Shown in pieces: positions 52,783 through 61,971 of a stretch of DNA of 64,000 bases. Within the stretch, counting starts at the first letter, position 1, and each line of letters starts with the position of its first letter. Below the pieces are notes generated by a model, which worked only from the letters and a program-made list of their open reading frames with translations, did no database searches and was not told where the DNA came from. The stretch comes from DRYS01 sp964491605 (GTDB lineage: Archaea; Thermoproteota; CALKCG01; B24; DRYS01), in NCBI GenBank assembly GCA_964491605.1, contig CAZBGY010000001.1:1-64000 (forward strand). The letters are read 5' to 3'. The position numbers were made by a program, and so were the translations under genes.

Positions 52783-53856
52783 TTATAGTGCTTCAACTAT
52801 ACGCTTCCAATCTACATTCTCCCTAAACAGTTTATACGCTATATCCACCCTTCTCTTATCACCCGGTTTAATCCTACCCACGAGTTCTCCTACAAGCTCC
52901 ACGGTAGTGTAGGTATCGTACGGGACCAATATGACAGGGACACCTTTCTCTTCAGCCCTAGCTAATACCCTTACATCCGGATATAGGTTACCCGTCAATA
53001 TCAGCACTGATGTATCAGTCTCTAATGCTGCGAGAGCTATATCGGCTCTATCACCCCCAGTTATAACAGCTTTATTTACCGCCCTCCTAAAGAATGAGAG
53101 AGCGGATTCAAGGGTCATAGCTCCTATCATAATCTCTTCTACGATACCGTCTAGTTTATCTTCGTGAACTAGTATCTCCCCGCCTATACGTTCATATATA
53201 TCTGCCACCGTAGGTGCTACTAGCTCGGCTCTCCTAGGTATAACTCCCAAGACATCTATCCCGTGCGATCTTAGTATCGACGACGCTATACCCCTCGCTC
53301 TCTCGATCACATATCTCCGAACATAGTTCAATACGACGCCGATCGTTTGCAATCCTTCAAGCTTCATATGCTCATGCATCTGTAGGATGCATCCTACATC
53401 TACATCAGACTCAAATAAGGATATTATCACAGCTTTACATCCAAGCACCTCCGCTATGAACCTGTAAGTCAATCCTGTAAGATAATTGAAGCCTGTATTC
53501 CTAGGAGCTTCCACTATAATTATATCTTTCCCGTCAGAGAGTTTGCGGTAGGCCTCATTTATCCTAAGGCATACATCTTGAAGTTTACCTTTAGCTATAT
53601 CTTCTAGAACTCTATCGCTAGCTACATAGGGTGTGATATCCTCTAAACTATCTTCTAAGCTTAGAACATCCTTCATAAGGATGGAATCTTCATCCATATA
53701 CTCACCCTTAGATAGACTGGTTCTCAAACCTATCGGCTTCATATAGCCTATCTTATACCCTTCATTCCTCAAAGTGTATGCTAACCCTACGCAGAACGCT
53801 GTTTTCCCCGAGTAATCCCTCGGAGAGACTACGTAGAGCCCTTTACATCTAGACAT
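52783..53856 (-). CDS. P-loop and DRTGG-domain protein
   Basis: 357 residues. The N-terminal BioD-like P-loop domain (GLYVVSPRDYSGKTAFCVGLAY; YMKPIG; DIIIVEAPRN) and the C-terminal DRTGG-type domain (MTLESALSFFRRAVNKAVITGGDRADIALAALETD, about 246-280) match the non-catalytic N-terminal half of long phosphotransacetylases. No Pta catalytic domain is present. It lies 12 bp downstream of the ADP-forming acyl-CoA synthetase gene, which suggests a regulatory role in acetate/acetyl-CoA exchange (inference). Confidence 0.88.
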   Translation of the reverse strand: MSRCKGLYVVSPRDYSGKTAFCVGLAYTLRNEGYKIGYMKPIGLRTSLSKGEYMDEDSILMKDVLSLEDSLEDITPYVASDRVLEDIAKGKLQDVCLRINEAYRKLSDGKDIIIVEAPRNTGFNYLTGLTYRFIAEVLGCKAVIISLFESDVDVGCILQMHEHMKLEGLQTIGVVLNYVRRYVIERARGIASSILRSHGIDVLGVIPRRAELVAPTVADIYERIGGEILVHEDKLDGIVEEIMIGAMTLESALSFFRRAVNKAVITGGDRADIALAALETDTSVLILTGNLYPDVRVLARAEEKGVPVILVPYDTYTTVELVGELVGRIKPGDKRRVDIAYKLFRENVDWKRIVEAL

Positions 53857-53868
53857 AACCTAACCTCC

Positions 53869-55980
53869 TCACATAGATAAGGTAATCTTAGCATCCACAG
53901 CTATACAACCTTTTCCCTTCTCGTATACGAATATAGGGTTTAGATCCATATCGGCTATCTCCCTGAACTCTGTAGATAACAACCCAACCCTAACTATAAC
54001 ATCGACCAAAGATTCTATATCCGATGGCCCTCCCCCTCTTACACCTCTTAGAAGTGTATATGACCTAGTCTCCTTTATCATATCCAATGCTTCTTCGGTT
54101 GATAGCGGTGCCACCCTGAAACTTACATCCCTTATGAAATCCACATATATCCCTCCTAAACCGAACATTATCAGCGGGCCGAACTGCGGGTCTCTATGCA
54201 TACCTACTATGACCTCCATACCTCTAGCCACCATCTTAGATACTTCGACTCCGTAGATATTCGCTCTAGGCATATACTTTCTCGTGTTCGATACAACTTC
54301 TTCGAATGCATCTGCAACCTCGCTAGGAGAATTAAGGTTAAGTTTCACACCTCCTACATCCGTCTTATGAAGTATCTCAGGTGACGATACCTTAACCACT
54401 ACAGGATAGCCTATCTCTTCAGCTATCTTAACAGCTTCTTCAGGTGTTCTAGCTAAACGGCATGATACCGTCGGTATATTGTACGCTGATAATATTTGAA
54501 AGGCTTCATAGCCTAAAAGGTTAACCCTCCTCTCCAGCTTGAATCTCGATAGTAAAGTTTCTACGAACTCTCTATCTACATCCTTCAGCTTCTGAGGTTC
54601 AGGTATATTTCTTAACTTTTCTATCGAACGTTTATAGTTGAAGAGTAAGCTTAAAGCTGAAGCAGCATCATCTGGGAAATCGAAATCGACTATACCTGAT
54701 TTCCGTAGTATTGCTTTAGCTTCGCTCATCTCCTCTCCTCCTATGAACGATGCGAGTATGACTTTATCAGGATATCTACTTTTGAGTTCAGCTAAGACTT
54801 CAGCGGTCTCTCTAGGTTGACTCATAGCCTGAGGTGTAAGTATGACTATGAGTGCATCTACATTCCCTCTAGCTAATATGGTCTCAAGTGTTGTACGATA
54901 CCTTTCAGCATCTGCGTCTCCAAGTATATCGATAGGATTATGGAGTGAAGCTGCGGGTGGAAGCTTAGCTCTAAGATCTCTAGCAAGCTCTATCGGTATA
55001 GGTTCAAGCTCCACACCATAGCGTTCGCATGCATCCGTAGCTAGTATACCAGGTCCACCAGCGTTAGTAACTATGACTGTGCTATAGCTTTTAGGTATCG
55101 GCTGTGATGCGAATAGTCGTGCAGCGTTGAATAACTCCTCTAAGCTTCTAGCTCTTACAATCCCACACTGCTTGAATACAGCTTCATAGGCAGAATCACT
55201 TCCAGCTATCGATCCTGTATGTAGAGATGCGGCTACAGCTCCATGATGCGATGCACCGGCTTTAACGGCTATCACTGGTTTAACCGATGAGACCGTACGA
55301 GCTATCATCCTAAACTTATCACCGTTAGATACGCTCTCTAGGTATAGGAGGATAACCTTCGTATTAGGATCCACACATAGACTCTCTATGACATCCGATT
55401 CATCTATATCCGCTCTATTCCCGAGTGTTACGAATCTACTGAAACCTACACCGACCGATTTAGACCAGTTTAATATACTCGTAGCTAGAGCTCCACTTTG
55501 CGATATGAATGCGATAGACCCCTTCAACGGCTGTGTTGCCGCAAAGCTTGCATTCAACGGTGTATACGTATCTATGAAGCCTAGACAGTTGGGTCCTAAA
55601 ATCCTCATACCATACCGGCGGCATACTGTTTGAAGCCTCACCTCCCTAACCAGTCCTTCAGGTCCAGTCTCTTTAAACCCAGCCGATACCACCACTAGGT
55701 ATTTCACACCTTTCCTACCGCATTCTTCAGCTACATCCACCACCATCTGAGCTGGGATCGATATAATAGCTAGATCGATATCAGACGGTACATCCGATAC
55801 TCTCGGGTAGCATTTAAGACCTAGAATCTCCGTAGCGTTAGGGTTTACAGGGTAAACCTCCCCCTTGAAGCCTGACGATATGATATTCGATAGGATCGCG
55901 TACCCTACCTTGCCAGGTATACGCGATGCTCCTATAACAGCTATCGTCGAAGGATTGAATAGCTTCTCCAACCCAGTCAT
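53869..55980 (-). CDS. acdAB: Acetate-CoA ligase (ADP-forming), fused alpha-beta
   Basis: 703 residues joining the two ACD subunits. The alpha part has a CoA-binding domain (STIAVIGASRIPGKVGYAI, VGVGFSRFVTLGNRADID) and the phosphohistidine motif SLHTGSIAGSD (about 255). The beta part is an ATP-grasp domain (SAYNIPTVSCRLA, GYPVVVKVSSPEILHKTDVGGVKLNL, about 500-555). It makes ATP from acyl-CoA such as acetyl-CoA in fermenting archaea and can also run towards activation. The order alpha-beta is the usual fused form. Confidence 0.95.
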   Translation of the reverse strand: MTGLEKLFNPSTIAVIGASRIPGKVGYAILSNIISSGFKGEVYPVNPNATEILGLKCYPRVSDVPSDIDLAIISIPAQMVVDVAEECGRKGVKYLVVVSAGFKETGPEGLVREVRLQTVCRRYGMRILGPNCLGFIDTYTPLNASFAATQPLKGSIAFISQSGALATSILNWSKSVGVGFSRFVTLGNRADIDESDVIESLCVDPNTKVILLYLESVSNGDKFRMIARTVSSVKPVIAVKAGASHHGAVAASLHTGSIAGSDSAYEAVFKQCGIVRARSLEELFNAARLFASQPIPKSYSTVIVTNAGGPGILATDACERYGVELEPIPIELARDLRAKLPPAASLHNPIDILGDADAERYRTTLETILARGNVDALIVILTPQAMSQPRETAEVLAELKSRYPDKVILASFIGGEEMSEAKAILRKSGIVDFDFPDDAASALSLLFNYKRSIEKLRNIPEPQKLKDVDREFVETLLSRFKLERRVNLLGYEAFQILSAYNIPTVSCRLARTPEEAVKIAEEIGYPVVVKVSSPEILHKTDVGGVKLNLNSPSEVADAFEEVVSNTRKYMPRANIYGVEVSKMVARGMEVIVGMHRDPQFGPLIMFGLGGIYVDFIRDVSFRVAPLSTEEALDMIKETRSYTLLRGVRGGGPSDIESLVDVIVRVGLLSTEFREIADMDLNPIFVYEKGKGCIAVDAKITLSM

Positions 55981-56161
55981 GAAGCCTCTCCTTAAAGCTT
56001 TTTACGCTAATTAAGTTCACTCCTATTTATGAGTATTTCTCATAAATATTTGCGTATAACGTTTATCTCTAATCGTTACAGGCTTAGTTAGTTATTCTTA
56101 TCAGACAGGGTCGGTGCGATATGAACCCTATGGATATCCTGCCATAATATCGCTACGATCC

Positions 56162-56752
56162 TCATGCCGGTATATTATCCGCTACATGTAACGCTGCTAT
56201 GAGAGCTTTCCAAACGTTATCCGAGAATACGGTGAGGATTAGATCTCCATCCATAAGATTGAAACGTTCTCTAAGTATACGTGCATATATTTCGTTCTCA
56301 CCTTTCAGATCCTCTACTACTCCAGGTATCTGTAGCCGTCCCTCCATATACTTTATAGTTACGAGGGCTTTAGCACCTGTCGCGATAGCTTTATCCCTTT
56401 CCTCCAACCCTAAACCTATATTTCCAGCCTTCCCACGTATATGTAGGATTACGGATGGCATATTCAACCCTAAGAATCCATGTCCCTGGATGGCGATACC
56501 CTCTATGGATCTCCTACTTAGGAGGTTGGATAACTGCTCATAACCCTTCTCGGTTAGCTTAACCCCCCTGTTCGTGATCTCCAATAATCTAGCGTCTCTC
56601 ATGCGGTGTATCATACCTCTCACTATACCTTCAGGTAAATTAAGTATACGGGATAGAGTAATCCTCCCCATAGATCCGAGTTTATATAGGACTATTAAGA
56701 CGGCTTCCTCGGCTAAACCCAGCATAGCGGTATTTCTAGTCCTTCTAGTCAT
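56162..56752 (-). CDS. Winged-helix protein with DUF4443-like domain
   Basis: 196 residues. An N-terminal winged helix (LGLAEEAVLIVLYKLGSMGRITLSRILNLPEGIVRGMIHRMRDARLLEI) is followed by an archaeal domain of DUF4443 type (HIRGKAGNIGLGLEERDKAIATGAKALVTIKY; DGDLILTVFSDNVWKALIAAL). It is probably a ligand-sensing transcription regulator, target unknown. It stands alone, with gene-poor DNA upstream. Confidence 0.78.
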   Translation of the reverse strand: MTRRTRNTAMLGLAEEAVLIVLYKLGSMGRITLSRILNLPEGIVRGMIHRMRDARLLEITNRGVKLTEKGYEQLSNLLSRRSIEGIAIQGHGFLGLNMPSVILHIRGKAGNIGLGLEERDKAIATGAKALVTIKYMEGRLQIPGVVEDLKGENEIYARILRERFNLMDGDLILTVFSDNVWKALIAALHVADNIPA

Positions 56753-57488
56753 CGCCGATTATCTCTGATAAATTAGATTATCATGAGGATCATAAAGCTT
56801 ATCCTATGCATTCTAGGGAACTTAATTACCATTTCTCCATCCCCTTACATCTGCTATCTCCTTCACCATAGCTACAAGACGCTTTAGTGATAGGAATATT
56901 AAGATTTTTATATCGAGAAGAGTATTTTTCTCGATCTATCTAAGGTAATTTTTCTTTTAAAATGTTTATATATATAACTAAATAGCTAGATGTATTATAT
57001 CTACAAGCTTTACATTTGGAAAATTTAGCCTATTCTGATTGTCTTCTTTCGCATCCCAAGCATATTTTTGATTTATTTCTGACTTTAACATTTTTCTAGA
57101 AGTGATCTTGCTGTTCTAAGCATAATCTATATAAATCGAAACTATATCATGATATATTTTAGTAAACAATCAAGCATCCTTTTCTTTCTTCATATAAGTT
57201 TCACGATTGATACGCAAATTGTTTTTAACCTCTACGTTTAATAATGTCCAGTAACGTTTCACCCTCTAATCTCAGGGTAACGGTACTCACCAGTCTAATC
57301 CTTAACAGAAGAGCCTATCTTGAGATCTACGATCTCTTATGAACCTCCCTCGGCAGTAGAGGCCCCGATTATCGCTAAACTTACCTAATAGACAAACTGT
57401 CTTTTTCTAAAGTTAATTATTCAAGAACCATTGAAGAATCCTCTCATGGAACTACCGTGAGGGATTTCTAGCTTCAGTGCGGGGCATG
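56753..57488. other. A/T-rich gene-free stretch with hairpins
   Basis: No credible reading frame is seen on either strand. It contains a perfect 8-bp hairpin (ATCGAGAA..TTCTCGAT, 56912-56935) and a weaker one near 57439-57463 downstream of the GPN GTPase gene. It is notably richer in A/T than its neighbours. No tRNA, RNase P or SRP RNA signature was found. Confidence 0.5.
56912..56935. other. Perfect 8-bp inverted repeat
   Basis: ATCGAGAA, an 8-nt loop, then TTCTCGAT, within the A/T-rich spacer. It could be an RNA hairpin or a protein-binding site; no gene is adjacent. Confidence 0.5.
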
Positions 57489-58253
57489 CTATCCTTCCAG
57501 CATCTCCTCTCCGCCTGTGAATACCCTTGTTAAAGCTGCCGATAATAGCGGTAATCCCTCACCGGTCTTAGCGGATACAGGTATAAGCTCTGAGAAAATA
57601 TCTAAACTCTTCAATCCTTCAACTATACTCCTAGCCATAAAAAGCCCTTCATCTTTGATCGCCTCTTCAACATCTGCTTCTAGTATATCGAAATCTTCGA
57701 ACCAATCTAGAATCTTCTCCCTAGTATCCTCATCCACTAGATCTGCTTTACTGAGAACATAGATTTGAGGTTCAAGTATCCTCGTGTATACCGCGACCGA
57801 TAGGTATAGGTTCGATACGAAGTTTAGAGGATTCGCTGAGAAGGGAGCGTCTATAAGGTATACTATAGCTTTAGGATTCCTAGATATCTCTCTAACTATG
57901 AACGGACCGCTTGCACGGAAGGCGAACAATTCCAGCTGACCCGGCGTATCGACCAATATATACTCTGCACCCGTATCCTCTATCTCATCCCTAAGATCCT
58001 CTATATAGTTCGCTACGAGGTCTGAAGCCATCACGAGAGCACCGTTCGGTCCTAGCCCATACTCCTCCTGTATATCCTCGACCGATATGTAGGCTCTCAC
58101 ATCTATATCGGGGTTGTACGGTAGATTCAACACGCCTGGATCAAGGTTCACCGTACATACATCCTGCTCCTTCTCTAGTAGATACTCTGCTAAAGCTGAG
58201 GTTAGCATACTCTTTCCAGATCCCGCTGAACCTACTATGAAAGCTAAGAACAT
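57489..58253 (-). CDS. GPN-loop GTPase
   Basis: 254 residues. The P-loop is GSAGSGKSM (8-16), then the diagnostic GPN loop in YGLGPNGALVMA (about 65-76), DTPGQLELF (about 100-108) and SKADLVDE (about 167). It is a homologue of eukaryotic GPN1-3, which help assemble RNA polymerases; the archaeal role is inferred. It is divergent from the M20 peptidase gene. Confidence 0.95.
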   Translation of the reverse strand: MFLAFIVGSAGSGKSMLTSALAEYLLEKEQDVCTVNLDPGVLNLPYNPDIDVRAYISVEDIQEEYGLGPNGALVMASDLVANYIEDLRDEIEDTGAEYILVDTPGQLELFAFRASGPFIVREISRNPKAIVYLIDAPFSANPLNFVSNLYLSVAVYTRILEPQIYVLSKADLVDEDTREKILDWFEDFDILEADVEEAIKDEGLFMARSIVEGLKSLDIFSELIPVSAKTGEGLPLLSAALTRVFTGGEEMLEG

Positions 58254-58305
58254 CTCCTGATCGTAAATCTTAAGAGTACTTGTAAATTAGTTTATCTGAA
58301 GTGCT

Positions 58306-59667
58306 ATGAAGCTAGCCGAGATAGAGAAACTACTATCTAAAGTCGGTGGAGATTACGTAGAAGATTTGAAGGCAGTCCTCAAGCAGCCTAGTATCTCAGC
58401 TAGAGGTGAAGGTATCGATGCATGCGCGCACATGCTTAGAGATTTCATGAAGAATGCAGGGTTTAGTGTTGAGATGTGGAAGGTCGGCGACGCTAACCCG
58501 GTAATCTACGGAGAGGTACGTTCAAGTTCTCCTAAAACCCTGCTGATGTATGGGCATTACGATGTCCAGCCTCCAGAACCTCTAGAAGAATGGACTTCAC
58601 CCCCGTTCGAAGCCGTGGAAAGCGATGGTAGGATAATAGCTAGAGGAGCTGCCGATAGTAAATCCAACGTGATGGCTATAATCAAAGCTGTAGAATCGTA
58701 TTCTAGGCTGGGCTTCGATCTACCTGTAAACCTTAAAGTATTATTCGAAGGAGAGGAGGAGATAGGCAGCCCCAACCTACCTAGATACATCGAGATGTAT
58801 AGGAGTAGGCTTAAAGCAGATGCGGCAGTATGCTTCGATGGGGGTCTCGATCCTAAAGGTAGACCTGAACTATGGCTTGGGCTTAAAGGTATGCTCTACG
58901 TAGAGCTTAGATGTAAGACTGCTAGCGTCGATGCGCATTCATCTCTAGCACCGTTGATAGATAACCCTGCTTGGAGGCTTATACAAGCTTTATTCTCTCT
59001 AAGATCCCCTGATGGATCGATCCTCGTAGATGGATGGTATGATGATGTACGCGTACCCATGGAGGAGGATATCAAACTCGTCGAAGGTATCGATTACGAG
59101 ACGCTGCTAACAGGTTTAAAAAAGCATTTCAAGGTGGATCGATTCCTAAGCGGTGTCGAAGGTATAGATGCTTTGAAGAAGCTTCTATTCCAGCCTACAT
59201 GTAATATTGCTGGCTTCAATTCAGGCTATACCGGTTTAGGTGTGAAGACGGTTCTACCTAAGGAAGCCTATGTTAAACTAGATTTCAGGCTCGTATACGA
59301 TCAGAACCCGTATAGGCTTCTTGAGAATCTTAAGAAGCATCTAAAAGCTAAAGGGTTCGAAGATATAGAGGTGGAGGCTTTAAATTTCTTAGAACCATCT
59401 AAGACACCACCTTCCGCTCCGATAGTCGGAGCGGTAGCATCCGCAGCATCAGAGGTCTATGGTTTAAAGCCGCAGATCTATCCCAACTCTCCAGGATCTG
59501 GTCCAGACTATCTATTCACTAAGCGTCTAGGTTTAAATTCTGTATGGACTGGATGTGCTCCGCCGTTATCTAACGCCCATGCTCCAAACGAGTATACGAC
59601 TAGAGAATCGTTCCTTAAAGGCGTGTTATTCGCTTCATCTATAATGGAGTGCTATAGCCGTTTATAG
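58306..59667 (+). CDS. M20-family metallopeptidase (dipeptidase-like)
   Basis: 453 residues. The zinc-site motifs are MYGHYDVQPPEP (about 84-95), ARGAADSKSNVMA (about 110) and LFEGEEEIGSPNLP (catalytic Glu pair, about 147-160), with a lid domain (SSLAPLIDNPAWRLI) and a late His in LSNAHAPNEYTTRES. It resembles carnosinase/ArgE-DapE-type di- and aminopeptidases. It is cytoplasmic (no signal peptide). The HAD gene follows in the same direction after 19 bp. Confidence 0.94.
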   Translation: MKLAEIEKLLSKVGGDYVEDLKAVLKQPSISARGEGIDACAHMLRDFMKNAGFSVEMWKVGDANPVIYGEVRSSSPKTLLMYGHYDVQPPEPLEEWTSPPFEAVESDGRIIARGAADSKSNVMAIIKAVESYSRLGFDLPVNLKVLFEGEEEIGSPNLPRYIEMYRSRLKADAAVCFDGGLDPKGRPELWLGLKGMLYVELRCKTASVDAHSSLAPLIDNPAWRLIQALFSLRSPDGSILVDGWYDDVRVPMEEDIKLVEGIDYETLLTGLKKHFKVDRFLSGVEGIDALKKLLFQPTCNIAGFNSGYTGLGVKTVLPKEAYVKLDFRLVYDQNPYRLLENLKKHLKAKGFEDIEVEALNFLEPSKTPPSAPIVGAVASAASEVYGLKPQIYPNSPGSGPDYLFTKRLGLNSVWTGCAPPLSNAHAPNEYTTRESFLKGVLFASSIMECYSRL

Positions 59668-59686
59668 GTAGAGGTTTGAATTTGTT

Positions 59687-60451
59687 ATGTCCGATTTGGT
59701 GTTTGATATAGAAGCTATACTCTTCGATCTAATAGGTACCTTGGTATACGTGGAGCCTGTAGAACATATACAGGAGAAGCGTATGATCGATTCTCTTATA
59801 CGTTCGGGATTCGCTCTTGATGAAAGCTTCATAGATGTATATAGGAGGGTTTTCGTTAAGTATTCTAGGATAAGACATAGCTTGCTCGTAGAAATTCCGA
59901 ATAGCGTATGGGTTGCGGAATCTTTGAGGATGGTAGGATATGACGTAGAGCCATCTGAGAGGAGCGTGGAGGATGCTGTAGAGGAATATTTTAAGCCGTA
60001 TATAGAAGCGGCTAGACCCTTTAGATGCGTATACATGGTATTTGAGATCCTGAGGAATTCAGGATTTAAGATAGCTTTAGTATCGAATTTCACATGGGGG
60101 AAGGCTGTCAGGAGTATACTATCGAATCTTCTATTAGACCGATTCTTTGATTCTATATCCATATCGTATGATGTCGGCTATAGAAAGCCTCATCCAGCTA
60201 TATTCATGAAGGCTTTATCGGAGATAGGCGTCGAAGCATCTAAAAGCATCTTCGTAGGCGATAACCCATATACAGATATCTACGGCGCTTCATCGATAGG
60301 TATGAAGACTATCCTAGTATTGAATCCGTCGGAGCAGTATGATGAAGCATGCTACGAAGAATACCTGTATGCTAGGGATCCAGACTATATCCTCGAAGAT
60401 GTCTGCCATATACCGTCGGAAATACTAGGCTTAGAAGCGGGAAATGCTTAA
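59687..60451 (+). CDS. HAD-superfamily hydrolase with altered motif I
   Basis: 254 residues. The HAD core is AILFDLIGTLVYVEP (motif I), ALVSNFTWGKAV (motif II), the Lys of motif III in GYRKPHPAIFMKAL, and FVGDNPYTDIYGA (motif IV). In motif I the usual second Asp (FDxDGT) is Ile, so the general acid/base is missing and ordinary phosphatase activity is doubtful. It could be a different phosphotransfer or dehalogenation-type chemistry. Confidence 0.88.
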   Translation: MSDLVFDIEAILFDLIGTLVYVEPVEHIQEKRMIDSLIRSGFALDESFIDVYRRVFVKYSRIRHSLLVEIPNSVWVAESLRMVGYDVEPSERSVEDAVEEYFKPYIEAARPFRCVYMVFEILRNSGFKIALVSNFTWGKAVRSILSNLLLDRFFDSISISYDVGYRKPHPAIFMKALSEIGVEASKSIFVGDNPYTDIYGASSIGMKTILVLNPSEQYDEACYEEYLYARDPDYILEDVCHIPSEILGLEAGNA

Positions 60452-60487
60452 AAGAAAGTCTGAAACCTTGTTTATGGTAATCTAATC

Positions 60488-61906
60488 TTGGTAGAATCCA
60501 ATACTGATAGTAGGCTGAAGGTTGTATCGATACTACTAGTATCGATTGTAATGGTAACTATCGCTAAAGCCACCGCCGCTCTCCTAACCGGAAGCTTATT
60601 CCTGAAAGCTGAAACATTCGATTCACTCCTGGATATAATCAACATATCGATAATATACTTCGCCGTGAATTTTTCGATGAACCCTCCAGATAGAGATCAT
60701 CACTATGGTCACGGTAAAGCTGAGAGTTTAGCCGCATTTCTCGAAGCATTATTCATACTATTCGTAGTCATGCTCATACTCTACGAATCTATACAGCGTA
60801 TCTTAAACCCTACTCCGATCGGTAACTACTCCATAGGGCTATCCATACTCGCATCTATAATCCTAATAGACCTAGCACTGTTCATATACTCTAGGAGAGC
60901 CGCGGCACACCATCTAAGCCCAGCTCTAGAAGCTTGCTCCGTTAACCTGCTAGGCGATCTAGCTAGATCGATACCTGAGATAATCTGCTTCGCTTTCATA
61001 GCTTTCAGCGGCTTCTACATATTCGATGTAGCAGTATCCATCATCCTATCGATCATACTCGCTAGAGAATCGTATAAGCTCCTCTTCAAATCCTCAGGTA
61101 TACTACTCGATAGAGCTCCCACAGGTATAGCTGAGAAGATATCCCTAATCCTATCGGGTTTAGATGTCGTGGAGAAGATTAAACGTATCAGGGTTAGGAG
61201 TTTAGGTGATAGGCTTCAAGTGGATTTATCCCTCTCCATAAAGAGCGACTCTAGCATAACAGAGGCTCACAGTATCGCAGATTACATCGAAGAAAAAGTT
61301 AGAGCTCTATATAGGGATGCGGATGTAACAATCCATATAGAACCACCACAAAAAGCGGATCTAGAATCGCTAATTAAGAATACCGTCTTCAGAAATCCGA
61401 AGGTTAGAAATATACATAGTATACGAGCATATACTGTCGGAAGTAAACTGGCACTTATATTTCACTTAGAATTAGATCCATCGATACCCTTAGATGAAGC
61501 TCATAGAGTATCAGAAGAGATAGAAGATAATCTGATGAGAGCCATACCGAATCTAGGATTCGTAAGTATACATACGGAATCAAGCTTAGAACGATCGGAA
61601 GCCACCCTTAAAGAGGTGGAAGATAGAGAGATGCTGACGGTCATAGAAGAAGCTAAAAGAAATATAGAAGGAATAGAGGAGATCCATGAAGCCACGGTAA
61701 TCGAATCTAAAGGTACAAAAGTGTTAACACTACACATAGAGCTTAAACCAGATATACCGCTCAGAAAGGCTCATCAGATAGCTTCAAACATAGAAGTATA
61801 CCTGAAAGAGAGGCTTAAAGTAGGCGAGGTCTACATACATCTAGAACCTAGAAAACCCTTAAATCAGGAATTAGATATAAAAAATACCGGTGATATGGAC
61901 CCGTAG
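60488..61906 (+). CDS. Cation diffusion facilitator with three C-terminal dimerisation repeats
   Basis: 472 residues. Six membrane helices in the first 200 residues carry the CDF metal site (AETFDSLLDIINISIIYFA with D; DHHYGHGKAESLAAF). The C-terminal half has three tandem copies of the small alpha/beta ZT-dimer domain (about 205-290, 292-370, 375-460), each with a pattern such as LTLHIELKPDIPLRKAHQIA and ending VxIHxEP. Normal CDF proteins have one. It exports divalent metals such as Zn2+ or Mn2+. The final codons (GAC CCG TAG) lie inside the following tRNA-Arg gene. Confidence 0.92.
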   Translation: MVESNTDSRLKVVSILLVSIVMVTIAKATAALLTGSLFLKAETFDSLLDIINISIIYFAVNFSMNPPDRDHHYGHGKAESLAAFLEALFILFVVMLILYESIQRILNPTPIGNYSIGLSILASIILIDLALFIYSRRAAAHHLSPALEACSVNLLGDLARSIPEIICFAFIAFSGFYIFDVAVSIILSIILARESYKLLFKSSGILLDRAPTGIAEKISLILSGLDVVEKIKRIRVRSLGDRLQVDLSLSIKSDSSITEAHSIADYIEEKVRALYRDADVTIHIEPPQKADLESLIKNTVFRNPKVRNIHSIRAYTVGSKLALIFHLELDPSIPLDEAHRVSEEIEDNLMRAIPNLGFVSIHTESSLERSEATLKEVEDREMLTVIEEAKRNIEGIEEIHEATVIESKGTKVLTLHIELKPDIPLRKAHQIASNIEVYLKERLKVGEVYIHLEPRKPLNQELDIKNTGDMDP

Positions 61907-61971
61907 CGCAGTCAGGACAGCGCACCGGCCCTCTAAGCCGGTGGTCGCGGGTTCGAATCCCGCCGGGTCCG
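61897..61971 (+). tRNA. tRNA-Arg(TCT) with C at position 33
   Basis: 75 nt: acceptor GGACCCG/CGGGTCC, D arm GCGC/GCGC, anticodon stem CCGGC/GCCGG, loop CCTCTAA, T arm GCGGG-TTCGAAT-CCCGC. Aligned with the tRNA-Arg at 45955, the anticodon is TCT and position 33 is C instead of the nearly universal T. CCA is not encoded. Its first 10 bases are also the last codons and TAG stop of the CDF gene. Confidence 0.9.

Noticed and set aside
56753..57488. RNase P RNA or SRP RNA in the A/T-rich spacer
   Set aside because: No conserved core sequences or long GC-rich helix seen on either strand.
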